A stretch of 64,000 nucleotides of DNA from Elysia chlorotica (Eukaryota > Mollusca > Gastropoda > Plakobranchidae), in NCBI GenBank assembly GCA_003991915.1, contig RQTK01000031.1, forward strand, positions 139,615 through 203,614. Reading direction: 5' to 3'. Of the stretch, positions 29,501 through 61,800 are shown piece after piece; within the stretch, counting starts at the first letter, position 1, and each line of letters opens with the position of its first letter. Made by a program: the position numbers and the translations under genes. The notes under the pieces were generated by a model. It made no database searches. It saw nothing but the letters and a program-made list of their open reading frames with translations, and was not told the DNA's origin.

Positions 29501-31647
29501 AAATCTAACATGCTCTTTAATAAATTATATATATCGTACATAGATATTTAACTACAGTACATACAACACTTTGTGAACATAATTATCTAGTGATATTAAA
29601 GGCTTAAGAGTTGCAATATCTACGGTATGTACACATTATTTATATATACACTTTTTTTTTTTAATATATATGCACTTAGCATTATTATTTCATTTCATAT
29701 GTTAATACTATATTTACATATATATATTACATTTTATGCACATGTCAGATTATGCTTGTGGCAATGGAATCAAATTTCCCTCTGGGATCAATTAAATTAT
29801 TCTGTATTCTGTAAAATTGGTAAAATATACTACAAAAATAACATGATACTTAGAATTTAAAAAGCTCTTTGGGTACTCTCTAACATTTTCCCCGGAGTCT
29901 TAGGCGCAATTGCTTATGTTTATGTCACTAAATCATAATTAATTGCTTTTATCCCTAATTGTGCGATGTAATAAAAGTATTTTAAAAGTTTGAATGAAAT
30001 AAGATCAAATAAATATAACTTTAAACAAGATGTGTGTGTGTATAAGATTTAAGTCACATTGAGTAAAGATTCAAAAAGCAAATTGATCATTTTGGTACAT
30101 TCTCAACTCAAACAAATTCAAGTCTCAATACCAGGAAAAAATATATTTGTTCTCTATAGGGTTTAACGTCTCCCAAGTTCCTCTAGGGAGTCATATACGG
30201 CGACGGGTCTTATGTCTGATAATTTTATGTGCTGCCACACACAAGACAGGGAGGGGATACCATGTCTCAGTCGGTCACATTATACTGACACCGACCCAAC
30301 CAGTTACAATGGACAAATATCGGAACAATAAATATTCTGATTGTGTGATTATATCTGCCGACATCCTGATCTGAAGACCAACGCTCTACCACATGAGCCA
30401 GTTCGCACCCTTGGAAAAAATATAGAATTTTCATTTGGCTTCAATAGAAAAATATTACTACTTCAAAACTCTTTTGAATGTCAAAATATGACAGAGAATA
30501 CACAGTAAAGCGTGCAATAATATATATATATATATATATAATAAAAAGTTAAGTTGGTGCCATGCTCTTCACAGAGCGTTGGAGCAACAGTGACTCAAGA
30601 GCCTTAGCTACCCATTCTGTGCTGAGTGACACAGATGCCCCAGAAAAAAAATTTTCCTGACAGGGGATGGAACCCAGCACCTTCACATGTTTTAACAATT
30701 GCAACAATGATATTCATCTGTTCTCTGTCTCTATTATGTATACATTTTTCTTCAATTCATCAAGACTTAATGAAAAATAGTTGATGGTTTAATGTTGTTG
30801 GTTATCCAACAGTTGTTGTTTTCTTTCAATGTATATAAATATATCTCTTTTTGTTAAACACAAAATTAAATTAAAACAAAAACTATTCCTCTATGCAGAA
30901 AAACAGCATGATCCTTACTTCAACGCTGAAATCAATTTCTAAATCAGGTCCAACACCACTGTCTCTCTCAACTATCATTCCCATGTAATTGACATCACTG
31001 TTGTCAAATGTATATGATGGGTAAGAACCCTGAACAGCTCCAGAATTTATCTGTGCTGTGCCCTAAAATCAAACAAGAAAACAAAATTTAAATAGAGTAA
31101 TATATATTTTCACAAAGGTTTTATGAGCATATTAAAATCCTAATGATTGTAATTTAAATTAATTAGTTTCCAGAAAATTTATAATTCAGAATGGTCAATG
31201 AGCACTTTTTAATAATTATATATATTTTGATTAAATGGGTAATACCCATGTGTACATCACTTGACCTCATAATCCATATAACTAATAAAGCTAAAATGTG
31301 GAGTTCATTTAGGCCCACCACTTAAGCAACAATTACCATTAACCGTGTCTTTTCATGTAATAAAAGCTTAGTAACTGTTGCAGAGTTTGAGTGATAGCAA
31401 TAACATTTAAAATTAATTTGATTATAAAAATTTGAATCTCAAAGAAAAGCTTGGAAAGTTTATCCAATAAATAATTATAAGTTTGCAAAATTTATAGATG
31501 TAGATATAGACATACCGTCAATGACATTTGGTTGTATGTTGAAGAATTTGATGGAGAGAATGTGCAAATTTTGGTCTGCGTTTGTCCATGGTGCAGGGAA
31601 ATGATAATTATGAAGATCCTTAACAAATAATGCAAGTTAGAACTCAT
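4956..31647 (-). CDS. EVC2: EVC2 / limbin, whole coding region, 31 coding exons
   Basis: Ciliary membrane protein; in vertebrates it pairs with EVC near the base of the primary cilium and promotes Hedgehog signalling with Smoothened. The joined exons give 1437 residues (human about 1300). Seen in order: signal peptide 1-26, an extracellular beta-rich region to about 219, one membrane helix at 226-252, an RQRRR stop-transfer stretch, then about 900 residues of charged coiled coil with recurring LARRR-A type motifs, and a lineage-specific charged tail. Coding exons in transcript order: 31516-31647, 30919-31062, 28412-28616, 27477-27583, 27152-27220, 25946-26083, 25253-25341, 25000-25077, 24755-24832, 23987-24140, 23301-23390, 20608-20688, 19226-19336, 18475-18699, 18167-18246, 17341-17500, 16883-16955, 16369-16560, 16017-16126, 15065-15162, 14709-14801, 14330-14438, 13870-14016, 13176-13277, 12576-12701, 12257-12310, 11747-11916, 11385-11472, 10286-10470, 6255-6368, 4956-5667. 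All phases agree. Identification rests on architecture, on the neighbour EVC and on recalled family features; no search was run. Confidence 0.88.
6255..6368 (-). CDS. EVC2: EVC2 exon 30
   Basis: Residues 1163-1200, phase 2 at both ends, 3.9 kb beyond exon 29. Starts with a short helix, then a Pro/Arg-rich unstructured stretch (NPTPLHRRGSVMTMFPPKD). Confidence 0.8.
6369..8800 (-). other. EVC2 intron 29, transposon-free part
   Basis: AT-rich intron with no coding signal seen on either strand. The only clear structure is a compound CT then TA microsatellite at about 6748-6809. Confidence 0.6.
6748..6809. repeat. Compound (CT)n-(TA)n microsatellite
   Basis: A CT run with a short C tract passes directly into a TA run, inside EVC2 intron 29. 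Confidence 0.9.
8803..10059. mobile_element. Non-autonomous Tigger/pogo-like DNA transposon
   Basis: The 1257-bp element is flanked by TA at 8801-8802 and 10060-10061. Its ends are inverted: CAGTCGAACCTGCCC on the left against CAGCGGAACCTGCCC read inward from the right (13 of 15 match). Subterminal copies of GGTGGTCGCCAT lie inside both ends in opposite orientation. The interior has no transposase and a CT microsatellite at 9340-9422. CAG-starting inverted repeats with TA duplication fit the Tc1/mariner-pogo group (Tigger type). It sits in EVC2 intron 29. Confidence 0.8.
9340..9422. repeat. (CT)n microsatellite
   Basis: About 80 bases of CT, inside the Tigger-like element. It makes long false open frames of Ser-Leu or Arg-Glu in several phases. 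Confidence 0.95.
10286..10470 (-). CDS. EVC2: EVC2 exon 29: globular C-terminal motif
   Basis: Residues 1102-1162 plus two bases. Less charged and more globular than the rest: LVRIGHLSRNELIDVLHML followed by FPGKTEESILDIL. An L-x-R-x-G-x-L-S pattern here is remembered from vertebrate limbin. The donor is taken at AA|GTGAGA because reading on meets a stop. Confidence 0.86.
10894..11256 (+). mobile_element. LINE ORF2 C-terminal fragment
   Basis: A 120-residue open frame matches the remembered C-terminal tail of non-LTR retrotransposon reverse transcriptases: EAFEMFAFRRIGKISW, then LQYYGHLMRHESV, GRGRPRTKWNDNIAEW, and a final RLAQDRCQWRAI. The polymerase core is absent, so it is a 5'-truncated insertion in EVC2 intron 28, opposite in strand to the host gene. 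The frame is still open, so it may be fairly young. The clade was not settled. Confidence 0.8.
11385..11472 (-). CDS. EVC2: EVC2 exon 28
   Basis: Residues 1072-1101, ending in phase 0 at GTAAAT. The next intron holds a LINE tail. Confidence 0.85.
11747..11916 (-). CDS. EVC2: EVC2 exon 27: coiled coil
   Basis: Residues 1016-1071 plus two bases; acceptor AATCCAG, donor GTAGGA. Contains LQERLAQRENSMLQRQ and an Arg-rich stretch NIRRVILIHKQM. Confidence 0.87.
12257..12310 (-). CDS. EVC2: EVC2 exon 26
   Basis: Residues 998-1015, the shortest exon (54 bases), phase 0 at both ends. All charged or polar helix. Confidence 0.83.
12576..12701 (-). CDS. EVC2: EVC2 exon 25
   Basis: Residues 956-997, phase 0 at both ends; donor GTGAGC. 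Helix followed by ARGILSTPECEKVL, a less charged and possibly conserved break in the coiled coil. Confidence 0.86.
13176..13277 (-). CDS. EVC2: EVC2 exon 24: coiled coil
   Basis: Residues 922-955, phase 0 at both ends; donor GTCAGT. Contains ALLLKDQEERLGALIASLQ. Confidence 0.86.
13870..14016 (-). CDS. EVC2: EVC2 exon 23
   Basis: Residues 873-921, phase 0 at both ends. Acidic linker (GEEDDEETQDKE), then a helix ending in EAEAEE; donor GTTTGA is weak but keeps frame. Confidence 0.83.
14330..14438 (-). CDS. EVC2: EVC2 exon 22: coiled coil
   Basis: Residues 836-872, ending in phase 0 at GTTAGT. Carries MMEEKIAQRRARQMEDLQQ, again the EK-[LI]A-[RQ]RR motif. Confidence 0.87.
14709..14801 (-). CDS. 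EVC2: EVC2 exon 21: coiled coil
   Basis: Residues 805-835, phase 2 at both ends; donor GTATCT. Contains SEQERDRILKEHEKQM. Confidence 0.85.
15065..15162 (-). CDS. EVC2: EVC2 exon 20: coiled coil
   Basis: Residues 773-804 plus two bases. Very charged helix starting DELARRKREWEDRR, another variant of the LARRR motif. Confidence 0.86.
16017..16126 (-). CDS. EVC2: EVC2 exon 19: coiled coil
   Basis: Residues 736-772, ending in phase 0 at GTAAGT. Contains ILSARQLANRQNQEAKLK. Confidence 0.85.
16369..16560 (-). CDS. EVC2: EVC2 exon 18: coiled coil
   Basis: Residues 672-735, phase 1 at both ends. Includes SLKSRHRKELCVLENELDE and a long Glu/Leu/Lys helix. Confidence 0.87.
16883..16955 (-). CDS. EVC2: EVC2 exon 17
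   Basis: Residues 648-671 plus one base; acceptor TTCTCCAG, donor GTAATT. Polar linker rich in Ser, Gln and Glu. Confidence 0.8.
17341..17500 (-). CDS. EVC2: EVC2 exon 16: coiled coil
   Basis: Residues 594-647, ending in phase 0. Starts with a Ser-rich hinge, then a heptad helix (FKRLSQAKHKALAEK). Confidence 0.85.
18167..18246 (-). CDS. EVC2: EVC2 exon 15
   Basis: Residues 568-593 plus two bases; donor GTAAAT. Leu-rich helix (ASLQLTLLSKLR). Confidence 0.83.
18475..18699 (-). CDS. EVC2: EVC2 exon 14: coiled coil with LARRRALA
   Basis: Residues 493-567, phase 0 at both ends, the longest internal exon. It ends in LEEKLARRRALALAS, nearly the same motif as in EVC exon 8. Confidence 0.88.
19226..19336 (-). 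CDS. EVC2: EVC2 exon 13: coiled coil
   Basis: Residues 456-492, phase 0 at both ends. Acidic, Gln-rich helix with alternating Leu. Confidence 0.85.
20608..20688 (-). CDS. EVC2: EVC2 exon 12: coiled coil
   Basis: Residues 429-455, phase 0 at both ends; donor GTGAGT. Contains ERLGDLLQQHKDQRQDAI. Confidence 0.85.
21310..21466. repeat. (GA)n-rich microsatellite block
   Basis: Long GA runs with small interruptions, in the transposon-bearing part of EVC2 intron 11; a second GA/CA stretch lies at 21778-21830. Confidence 0.92.
22006..22958 (+). pseudogene. Broken pogo/Tigger (CENP-B-like DDE) transposase
   Basis: The first part (22006-22404) reads as a CENP-B-type helix-turn-helix followed by the start of the DDE domain: FFASNRWLQSFIKRNNLAF, then IVNMDESGRFFKAPADK, HTKGEKCGGGKKSNDSITI and LCANLLGEKEDLDIIGKS. 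A following frame has TWMTTQLFSNH. Next, from about 22539, comes the family's C-terminal stretch (NEKLRQCKAGFKCPEAQ). The central part with the second and third acidic residues and the NAPAH-type motif is missing. Frame shifts and stops separate the pieces, so it is inactive. Confidence 0.85.
23301..23390 (-). CDS. EVC2: EVC2 exon 11: coiled coil
   Basis: Residues 399-428, phase 0 at both ends. Heptad-like, charged (LKELDRKLETEYKKELEL). The 2.6-kb intron after it carries a decayed transposon. Confidence 0.85.
23987..24140 (-). CDS. EVC2: EVC2 exon 10
   Basis: Residues 347-398, ending in phase 0 at GTTGGG. Amphipathic helix with EMETEQNDAALQASLLL. Confidence 0.85.
24755..24832 (-). CDS. EVC2: EVC2 exon 9
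   Basis: Residues 321-346, phase 2 at both ends; acceptor TTCTAG and donor GTAAAC. Short helical segment. Confidence 0.8.
25000..25077 (-). CDS. EVC2: EVC2 exon 8
   Basis: Residues 295-320 with split codons at both ends (phase 2). Contains LAWNDSLVFILSLKDKLQ. Confidence 0.83.
25253..25341 (-). CDS. EVC2: EVC2 exon 7
   Basis: Residues 266-294 plus two bases; donor GTAAGT. Strongly basic juxtamembrane helix (ERKMRDKGKK). Confidence 0.85.
25946..26083 (-). CDS. EVC2: EVC2 exon 6: transmembrane helix
   Basis: Residues 220-265. A 27-residue hydrophobic helix (226-252, FTVLAFFAAF through WLFLYI) is followed by RQRRR, which puts the coiled-coil part in the cytosol. The donor is AG|GCAAGT, the consensus of the rare GC-AG intron class; no GT donor keeps frame with exon 7. 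Confidence 0.87.
26084..27151 (-). other. EVC2 intron 5
   Basis: No exon or recognisable element. It holds a short CA/TA compound microsatellite at about 26545-26581. The part 26170-26300 is less AT-rich than its surroundings and may be an old repeat. Confidence 0.5.
27152..27220 (-). CDS. EVC2: EVC2 exon 5: membrane-proximal ectodomain
   Basis: Residues 197-219, phase 0 at both ends; donor GTAAGT. Includes HILPLVCLERD followed by an acidic stretch before the membrane helix. Confidence 0.83.
27477..27583 (-). CDS. EVC2: EVC2 exon 4: extracellular region
   Basis: Residues 161-196; the first codon is split with exon 3 and the exon ends in phase 0 at GTAAGT. It ends in the beta-like stretch IDAVVYFTY. 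Confidence 0.85.
28412..28616 (-). CDS. EVC2: EVC2 exon 3: extracellular region
   Basis: Residues 93-160 plus one base; donor GTATGC. Alternating hydrophobic and polar residues (VNIIFTFKNLG, SAFMEIDIG) suggest beta-strands of the limbin ectodomain. Confidence 0.87.
29002..29815 (+). mobile_element. Degraded LINE fragment with ORF2 and 3' tail
   Basis: Plus-strand pieces of a reverse transcriptase are readable: EVHDFVDWCKSNHLILNVDK then TKEMIDFRKKQ (29008-29110), and after a break KTRMYCLRKLKSFNV. The 3' end has AAATTTCCCTCTGGGATCAA (29776-29795), the TTTCCC-GGGATCAAT tail known from many fish and mollusc LINEs. It is internally deleted, in EVC2 intron 2 and antisense to EVC2. The exact 5' limit is not seen. 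Confidence 0.7.
30158..30410 (-). mobile_element. tRNA-derived SINE copy A
   Basis: Read on the minus strand it starts with a tRNA-like A box (TGGCTCATGTGGTAGAGC), then a weak B-box region, and then a body with GTGGCAGCACATAAAATTAT. The body is shared with the copies near 33984, 39361 and 63164. It sits in EVC2 intron 2. Confidence 0.65.
30522..30541. repeat. (TA)n microsatellite
   Basis: Ten TA units in EVC2 intron 2. Confidence 0.9.
30919..31062 (-). CDS. EVC2: EVC2 exon 2: extracellular region
   Basis: Residues 45-92, phase 0 at both ends; donor GTAAGG. Predicted extracellular and rich in Ser, Asp and beta-formers, including the stretch VNYMGMIVERD. Confidence 0.85.
31516..31647 (-). CDS. 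EVC2: EVC2 exon 1: start codon and signal peptide
   Basis: Residues 1-44. The ATG is followed by a short basic stretch and a hydrophobic core (IFIIIISL), a typical secretory signal. The donor is GTATGT, phase 0. Just upstream of the ATG lies TTTTTTCCACAG, a good acceptor, so a non-coding 5' exon probably precedes it. Confidence 0.85.
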
Positions 31648-33083
31648 TCTTGGCTGTGGAAAAAATAAAATGGAAATAATTTTGAGTTATCTTAGCTGCT
31701 GCATCAAAAAAAATTCAAAAAAAAAAAAAAGAAGATTAATGGGGTATTCTCACAAATACACTTTACAACAGAAGGAACAACAAGAACATGAATGACTGAG
31801 TACAGACTGACTGACTGTCAAAATGGTCGTTTACTTGAAACAATAATATTTAGTATTGAAATCTGGGCAGCACAAACCCTATCTAATCCAATAATCTAAC
31901 TACCACCCCCAAAAAGGATGAAGCCACCAGAGATATCTCCCGCATAATGTTTGAGTGTTTGGAGAATGAACGACAAAAACAAAACAAAAATTACCCTCAT
32001 ACTCCAGTGGACACCTCAAACTGTAAGCCGGAAGCCAGAAAGGCAGAGATAATTCCCAGACTAAATTAGACACCCCTACCAGCATCCCACCCCCTCAACT
32101 CCACTTCTTCCGTCAACCCCCCAGTCCACACACACACACGCAAATGAAACAAAAACCTTCCCGTTCCCCCATAGTGTAGCTGGGAAGGTCTGTCTGTGTG
32201 TCCCCCCTCCCCAATTCTTCTCTTTCCACTTTAGACTCTACCAAAATTAGGAACCCCTACATTAAAGGACTAGCCTCGACGCAGTAGATTAGAATGAACG
32301 AGCAAAGGATCTATCATGTCTTATATATGGCTTGACCTTTAGTCTTTTATCAATGCCACCTGTTGTTGTGGTGGACCTCTCAGGAAAACCAAGTTGTTGA
32401 ACGCAGAGAGAGAGAAGTTTAATCTACTATTACATCGAATGTCATGTCAATGATCAGACTAATTTACTCTCAGATTTAAGCAACATTTTTAAAACAATAA
32501 ATTTATTGATTTTCGTTTTATAATTTATATATAGTTAAAAACACCATTATTAACCCCAATAAAATTAAAGTAAAACATTGATGGCTTGTTATCAAATTAA
32601 AAAAAAAAATTAAAGATGTAGGCCTATATTCCTGCTCATAATCTGGTGGTGTATATCATGTGGCTACTTTGACACATCTAAAATATATATTACAGTGCGT
32701 GCAAAGATGCAATCCATGATCAGCACAAAAGCTGAGAGATATTTCTTTAATATGAACCGATTTTTGATAAATAGTCAAGGCTTAGTAATGCATGCAGCCT
32801 GTAATTTAGATTTAATGAAGTATGACCGAAGTAGATAATGATCTTTCTAAAGAAATGTGGACACATTGGGGCCATTTTTTTAAACACATGGGATCACTAA
32901 ACCCAATAACGAAATACAGACGAACAGAAATGTGATATTAAATACCTTTTCTTTTATACACTCGATGAGGAAGAATAAAAGAAACCTGCATGCAGAATCT
33001 ATATTAGATATACATGTTTTCAGACTGATAAATTTTCGTTCGCCCTCGCTAAGTGAAGACGCTAAGGTAGTTGCTCTGGACAT
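31648..33083 (-). other. EVC2 5' leader region, probable first intron
   Basis: No coding exon is recognisable. An acceptor-like TTTTTTCCACAG directly before the EVC2 ATG implies a spliced 5' leader. Candidate donors on the minus strand are CAG|GTTTCT near 32985 and AAG|GTATTT near 32948; neither is decisive. The middle (31860-32260) is C-rich on the plus strand, with a short CA repeat near 32131. Confidence 0.4.
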
Positions 33084-33316
33084 CTCTTGTGAAAAAAGAT
33101 AATTTTTACACGCTCTGTCTTTTCTGATTGGCTCACAGGCCTAGAAACGTATCATCTCCATCGACAACTTTCCAAATAAACAACATGGTGGGTTCCAGTG
33201 TTTCAGTTGCCGGGAACAGAGATATAATAAACCACGAGTTAATATGTTGACCCGAGATTGACAAGATCATTGCAAATTTATACACAGATTTTCATCGGTT
33301 CTCAAAATTATAAATA
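33084..33316. promoter_or_regulatory. Putative shared EVC/EVC2 promoter with inverted CCAAT box
   Basis: This stretch precedes the EVC start codon and is the likely origin of both transcripts. CTGATTGGCT at 33124-33133 is a well-formed inverted CCAAT (NF-Y type) box, common in TATA-less bidirectional promoters; no TATA box is obvious. GTTGCCGGGAAC near 33207 has both half-sites of an RFX X-box but no spacer, so it is only a weak candidate. Transcript starts are inferred. Confidence 0.5.
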
Positions 33317-57442
<24,126 letters not shown>

Positions 57443-58221
57443 TGTGAAATATTAATAACAATTAAGAATCAGTTTCCACTATCCTTTTTATCTCTGATAT
57501 TACTCCAAACTAATACATGTAGTAGCACAAAGTAATGGCATTGAATCAGTTATCAAACAATCAGCCAAAAAATGAGATTCATGAGAAATAAAACAAATCA
57601 TGGTTTTGTTATTGTAATATATTTATGTGTAATCATACTTTTTTTTAATACAGAATATTAATACAATGTACTGTGCATATATTAATCAATGTTTGTGTGA
57701 GGACTCTGTTTTTGTAAATTTATGTATTTCAATAGTTTTGTTGATTTTTTAAAACTTTGTTAACATACCAATAAATAGCCACATAGGACATTATACATGT
57801 ATAAATCTGTAAATTGTAATATAAATAATAGCTTACTTTTTATAATATTTTATTTTTACATTTTTCAAGTTTAATAAATAAATAAACAACAAAAATGAAA
57901 AAAGGCAAATGTTTTTGTTCTTTTACTTATTAATACAAAACATTAACTCATAGTTTTCTACAAATGATTGGAAAGCAATTGATTGATACTTTTTGAAAAA
58001 GATGGGCTTTTAAATGAAAAAGAAAAGTACATGCACTAAGTTTTGAGAAAATAATGTTTGGAATTGACATAGGATTTACAAATTTAATATAATTATAAAC
58101 CTATCAAAATTGGTCATTAAACTTACCCAAGACAGGTATGGTGGACCTTCTCCCTCAACCTCCACATGTCTTGCAATGACCTGATATACATGTAGATTCA
58201 AATACAAACAGTAAAATCTGC
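57443..58221 (+). other. EVC 3' untranslated region and flank
   Basis: AT-rich. The part to about 57900 is the 3' untranslated region. Beyond it nothing is seen before the piggyBac target site. Confidence 0.6.
57770..57886 (+). promoter_or_regulatory. EVC polyadenylation signals
   Basis: AATAAA occurs at 57770-57775, 328 bases after the EVC stop, and again as three overlapping copies at 57873-57886. The 3' untranslated region would be about 350 or 460 bases. Which one is used cannot be seen from sequence alone. Confidence 0.6.
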
Positions 58222-58225
58222 TTAA

Positions 58226-60073
58226 CCCTTTCCACGGCAAGTGGGTGTAATTCACCCGAAAGATCTGTGATTTGCCTTTAACTTCAGTTGTATTGTTCGG
58301 ATTGTTTGTATTGTTTGCCTATTTTAAGTAATCCTCAAGATGTATGGTGTGGTCTGTTTCAAGTGTCAAAATTTTAAATATTGGTCATGGAGTATGAGTG
58401 TGAGTAATGTCTTTTTGAATTTGTTTTACCTTTACCTCGCAAGTAGGTGTATCACACCGTACAGTGCACTATTTATAATAATTATATCACACCCTTACAC
58501 TATTATTTATATAGAAATCTAGTTACTAATAACTAGCAAATGGTTGTCACAACCGCACTCTTAGTCTTACTTGTATCAACTGAAATGAACTACAGATATG
58601 ACACTGGACTTGAATAGAATTTTTTTAAATGCGCTTTGTAGTGCAGTACTAGTCACAACAAGTGTAACAATCAAAACATGAAACCATTACAAGTCATTCT
58701 GAAGCTTTGTACAGGTGTTCGAATTAAAAGAATGTTCTCGAATGCAGCAAAAGACTGCTAAGTCCTGATAAATACAATTTATTTAGTGATATAACGGCTT
58801 ATGACTAGTTCAGTAGTTGGAACATGAATCTAGACACTTAACAGTTCTGACAGAGAAGCACAACATGCCATAGGCAGATGATCAGATCACTGGTGTGACA
58901 GGCAGAAACTGACTAACAAAAGCACCAAGCATGAAACTAGACCGTGCATGCAATAAAATGCTTATTAGAGTTAGATTAGTCAAAGTTGTACCTTGTCACT
59001 CACTCACTCACTATCCTGTGTTTATTTGTCAACTGCTGCGGGTGTCCCAGGTACTGGGGTAGGCAGCAGGCGGCCAGCATTTTTGACTCCTAATCTCCAT
59101 TCCGTCCTGTTATGTGGGTCAGTCCGGTCTAGGTTCCAAGACCTCCGATCACTCCTGACGCATTCAGGATAAAATCCGGAGCAAGGCTCTATATGGAAAA
59201 CTGCCAAATATAACAGCGATAATAAGATAGGCGACTTAGGTTCAGCGACCATTGTTGCAAGGACAAGGGTGAGCTAGCTCATATACTGATTCTATGGGAA
59301 CTAAGTCATGGAAAAAGAAATGTGGGAAGGCAGCAAAGAACATGCGGTGCCAATATCAAACTTGTAGAGGACACAGGGATTCCACAGGAAAACCTTGCCA
59401 GCGAGTTAACTTAAAGAACAGAGAATGATGGACAACAGTCATACTCATAGCCTTGTCTCTTTTTACAGGAATTTTGATTCATTGAGCACGAGAGCTTTTT
59501 TCCCCGTGAAATTCCTGTGGAAGGAACTATATGTATGTATTTTGTTATGTACCCACCAACGTCATTTTTTTCTTGGCTAAGGTCCCTGCAAGGTGAAAGT
59601 CTGTGAAGTAGATGTCACAGATGACATTTGAACCACTTCCAACAAAATCGCTGGTGACCAACATGGCAATGTTTGCAGCGATCCCCAGATTTCTTTGTCA
59701 GTCTAGCAATTGTTTTCTTGCCACGGTATGGTTGACCTCAAAGTGAATACATGTTTGTTATTGGTCAATGAGTTGCAGGTCCATAAGATTTTTCATACCA
59801 TACTTGCCAGACTTGCTGGGCATGCACTGGATGAAACGGTACCGGTATGTATTTTATTTTAAATGGCAATTATTGTTCACCAGGTACATAGTATTTAGCC
59901 AGATTCTTGTAGATCGAATCCCACAAGTCCCTTTTGGTTAGGGTTAAGGGGTTTGATTTATCTGAGAGTGAGAAGCCAACTACAAACAACTGTCTTTTTG
60001 CTCAAAACATGCCATAAGTGTAGTGCACCCACTTGCTAGGAATCAGATAGTTCATTGCATGCCGGGGAAAGGG
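58226..60073 (-). mobile_element. Decayed piggyBac-like DNA transposon
   Basis: Flanked by TTAA on both sides (58222-58225 and 60074-60077), the signature of piggyBac insertion. The ends are inverted: CCCTTTCCACGGCA on the left, CCCTTTCCCCGGCA read inward from the right. Inside, on the minus strand, transposase pieces are readable: LWDSIYKNLAKYYVPGE near 59900 and GSGSNVICDIYFTDFHLAGT near 59600, the latter matching the family's D-N/I-YFTS region. The reading frame is broken by stops and shifts. At 1848 bp it is shorter than a usual active copy. Confidence 0.85.
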
Positions 60074-60077
60074 TTAA

Positions 60078-61800
60078 AATCAGGTAAATGGAAATTTCTA
60101 CAAGATCAACATATATCAAGTGTTACTGCACTCAGCCTTTTGATAGGATAGTGCTCCGAGTCTGACATCAGCGCTGCTGGGCTCCCACTCTATGCCAGCG
60201 GCTTGAGAACGGCCTTATAAGAGACATCATTTTCGTATGGGAAACATTGCCTTATTCACTTTGAAACGTTTTTCTAAATTCTTTACCAATAGAACCAATA
60301 GAATTAGAATTTTTAAAGAAAGGCAATGAAAAGGTTACTTTTCAGTCCTATGAGCAGGCCTTGAAAAAAAAAAAATGAAATAATATCAAAATAATTATGC
60401 TCAAGCAGACACAGGGACCATTAGGAGTAAAGTCTGGTTAAGATACACATGTAGTTGCTTGATGTTTCGTGTACTGACCAGTGGTGGGTGTTTGTGAGTG
60501 TTGGCGCAGCTACTTTATATGAACAATTAGTCTGTCTTCTTTAATTTAATGATTTAGTATAATTATGAGGAAACGCAGAGTACCTGCTCAGTTGGGAGAT
60601 GATTTGTTTAAGGAGCAGGGGATATAAAATTAGGACATAAGTATAAAATGCCCCGATTACAGTTTAGGGTGATAGGAGATATGAAAATAATTTGTACGAA
60701 CTACGATAGCATATCTCACCAGAGGAAGAGTAGATAAAATTTACTCTCAGATTTAACCAATCCGCATAATGGTGTATAGTTTCAACTCTATTTGATATTG
60801 TGTCAGTCCTGGCGTATGGCATCTACAATGATCTAGTCTACCGGTACACTCTTTGATTTCAACCGATCAGTGTATGCGATAACCTACATCACTTGCTTGA
60901 CCAGTACTTCGATTCTTTCACTATATCACTGCATCAGCAATAAATCAAATTTACTTGGTGCCTAAAAACAAAGTTAATACACACTAACTATACAATTATA
61001 ATATTAATAACACAGAACTGCATTGACTGCCCATCAAATTTTAACAATATCTTTATCGAGAAGTTTTTGGGATAAAACAAACCGTAAAAACAAACGCCCA
61101 TCAAATTACAATGTACGTATAGATTTTAACTTCAACTAAAAATTATACATGTATTAAACTATTAATATGTATCAATTTGTTGCAGTTAGAGCCAGTAATG
61201 GCTCGGTAGTATAAAGGTTTGTGTTAATTTATCAAGTACATGTATAGGATAACAAGATGAGACTAGAGACCTCCCATCACTTTGAAATTGAATATATAGC
61301 CTTCCCTCTTGCAAAGAAACCAACCATGCTTGATCTGCGATTGCATCCAATGTGAAACTGCGGGTGACATTCATGTAAATCAATTTATGTAAAAATTTCA
61401 AAAATTGGTCTATTCTGCTTATAGACTTCAATTTCAAACTACGAAAAAAGATTTTTTTGGGGGGGGTTGTTTCTTTTCTACCTTTTTTTTTAAATGTATG
61501 CCCCCCATTTGTAAATGTACCAGTAATTCAAAGTTTTGATCCTACAATTTTAACTGCCATATTTCCACTACACTGTCACATTTAATTTTTTTTTTGCAGG
61601 GGAGAAGTTTGAAGTCTTTTTTATTTTATTTTAAGAAACGACAATTGACACTACATGTATTAAAAATTTTTTTTATTTGTTCTAAATCTGATTCCAATTA
61701 TCGATTTCTAGATTTGCATAAGTTGTAAAGGCCCATTTAGATTAACAGTTAATTCATCTACAAAATGAGCGATATGAAAGAAAATATGGGAACCCCCAAA
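60078..61800. other. Intergenic stretch, nothing recognised
   Basis: No convincing exon or element on either strand. There are poly-G and poly-T runs near 61450-61490. Confidence 0.5.

Noticed and set aside
32880-33083. 67-codon minus-strand frame upstream of EVC2
   Set aside because: It shows no family resemblance. It lies where a non-coding leader exon is expected and does not join EVC2 in a supported way.
59022-59252. 76-codon minus-strand frame inside the piggyBac element
   Set aside because: It does not resemble the transposase and has no start context; probably a chance frame.
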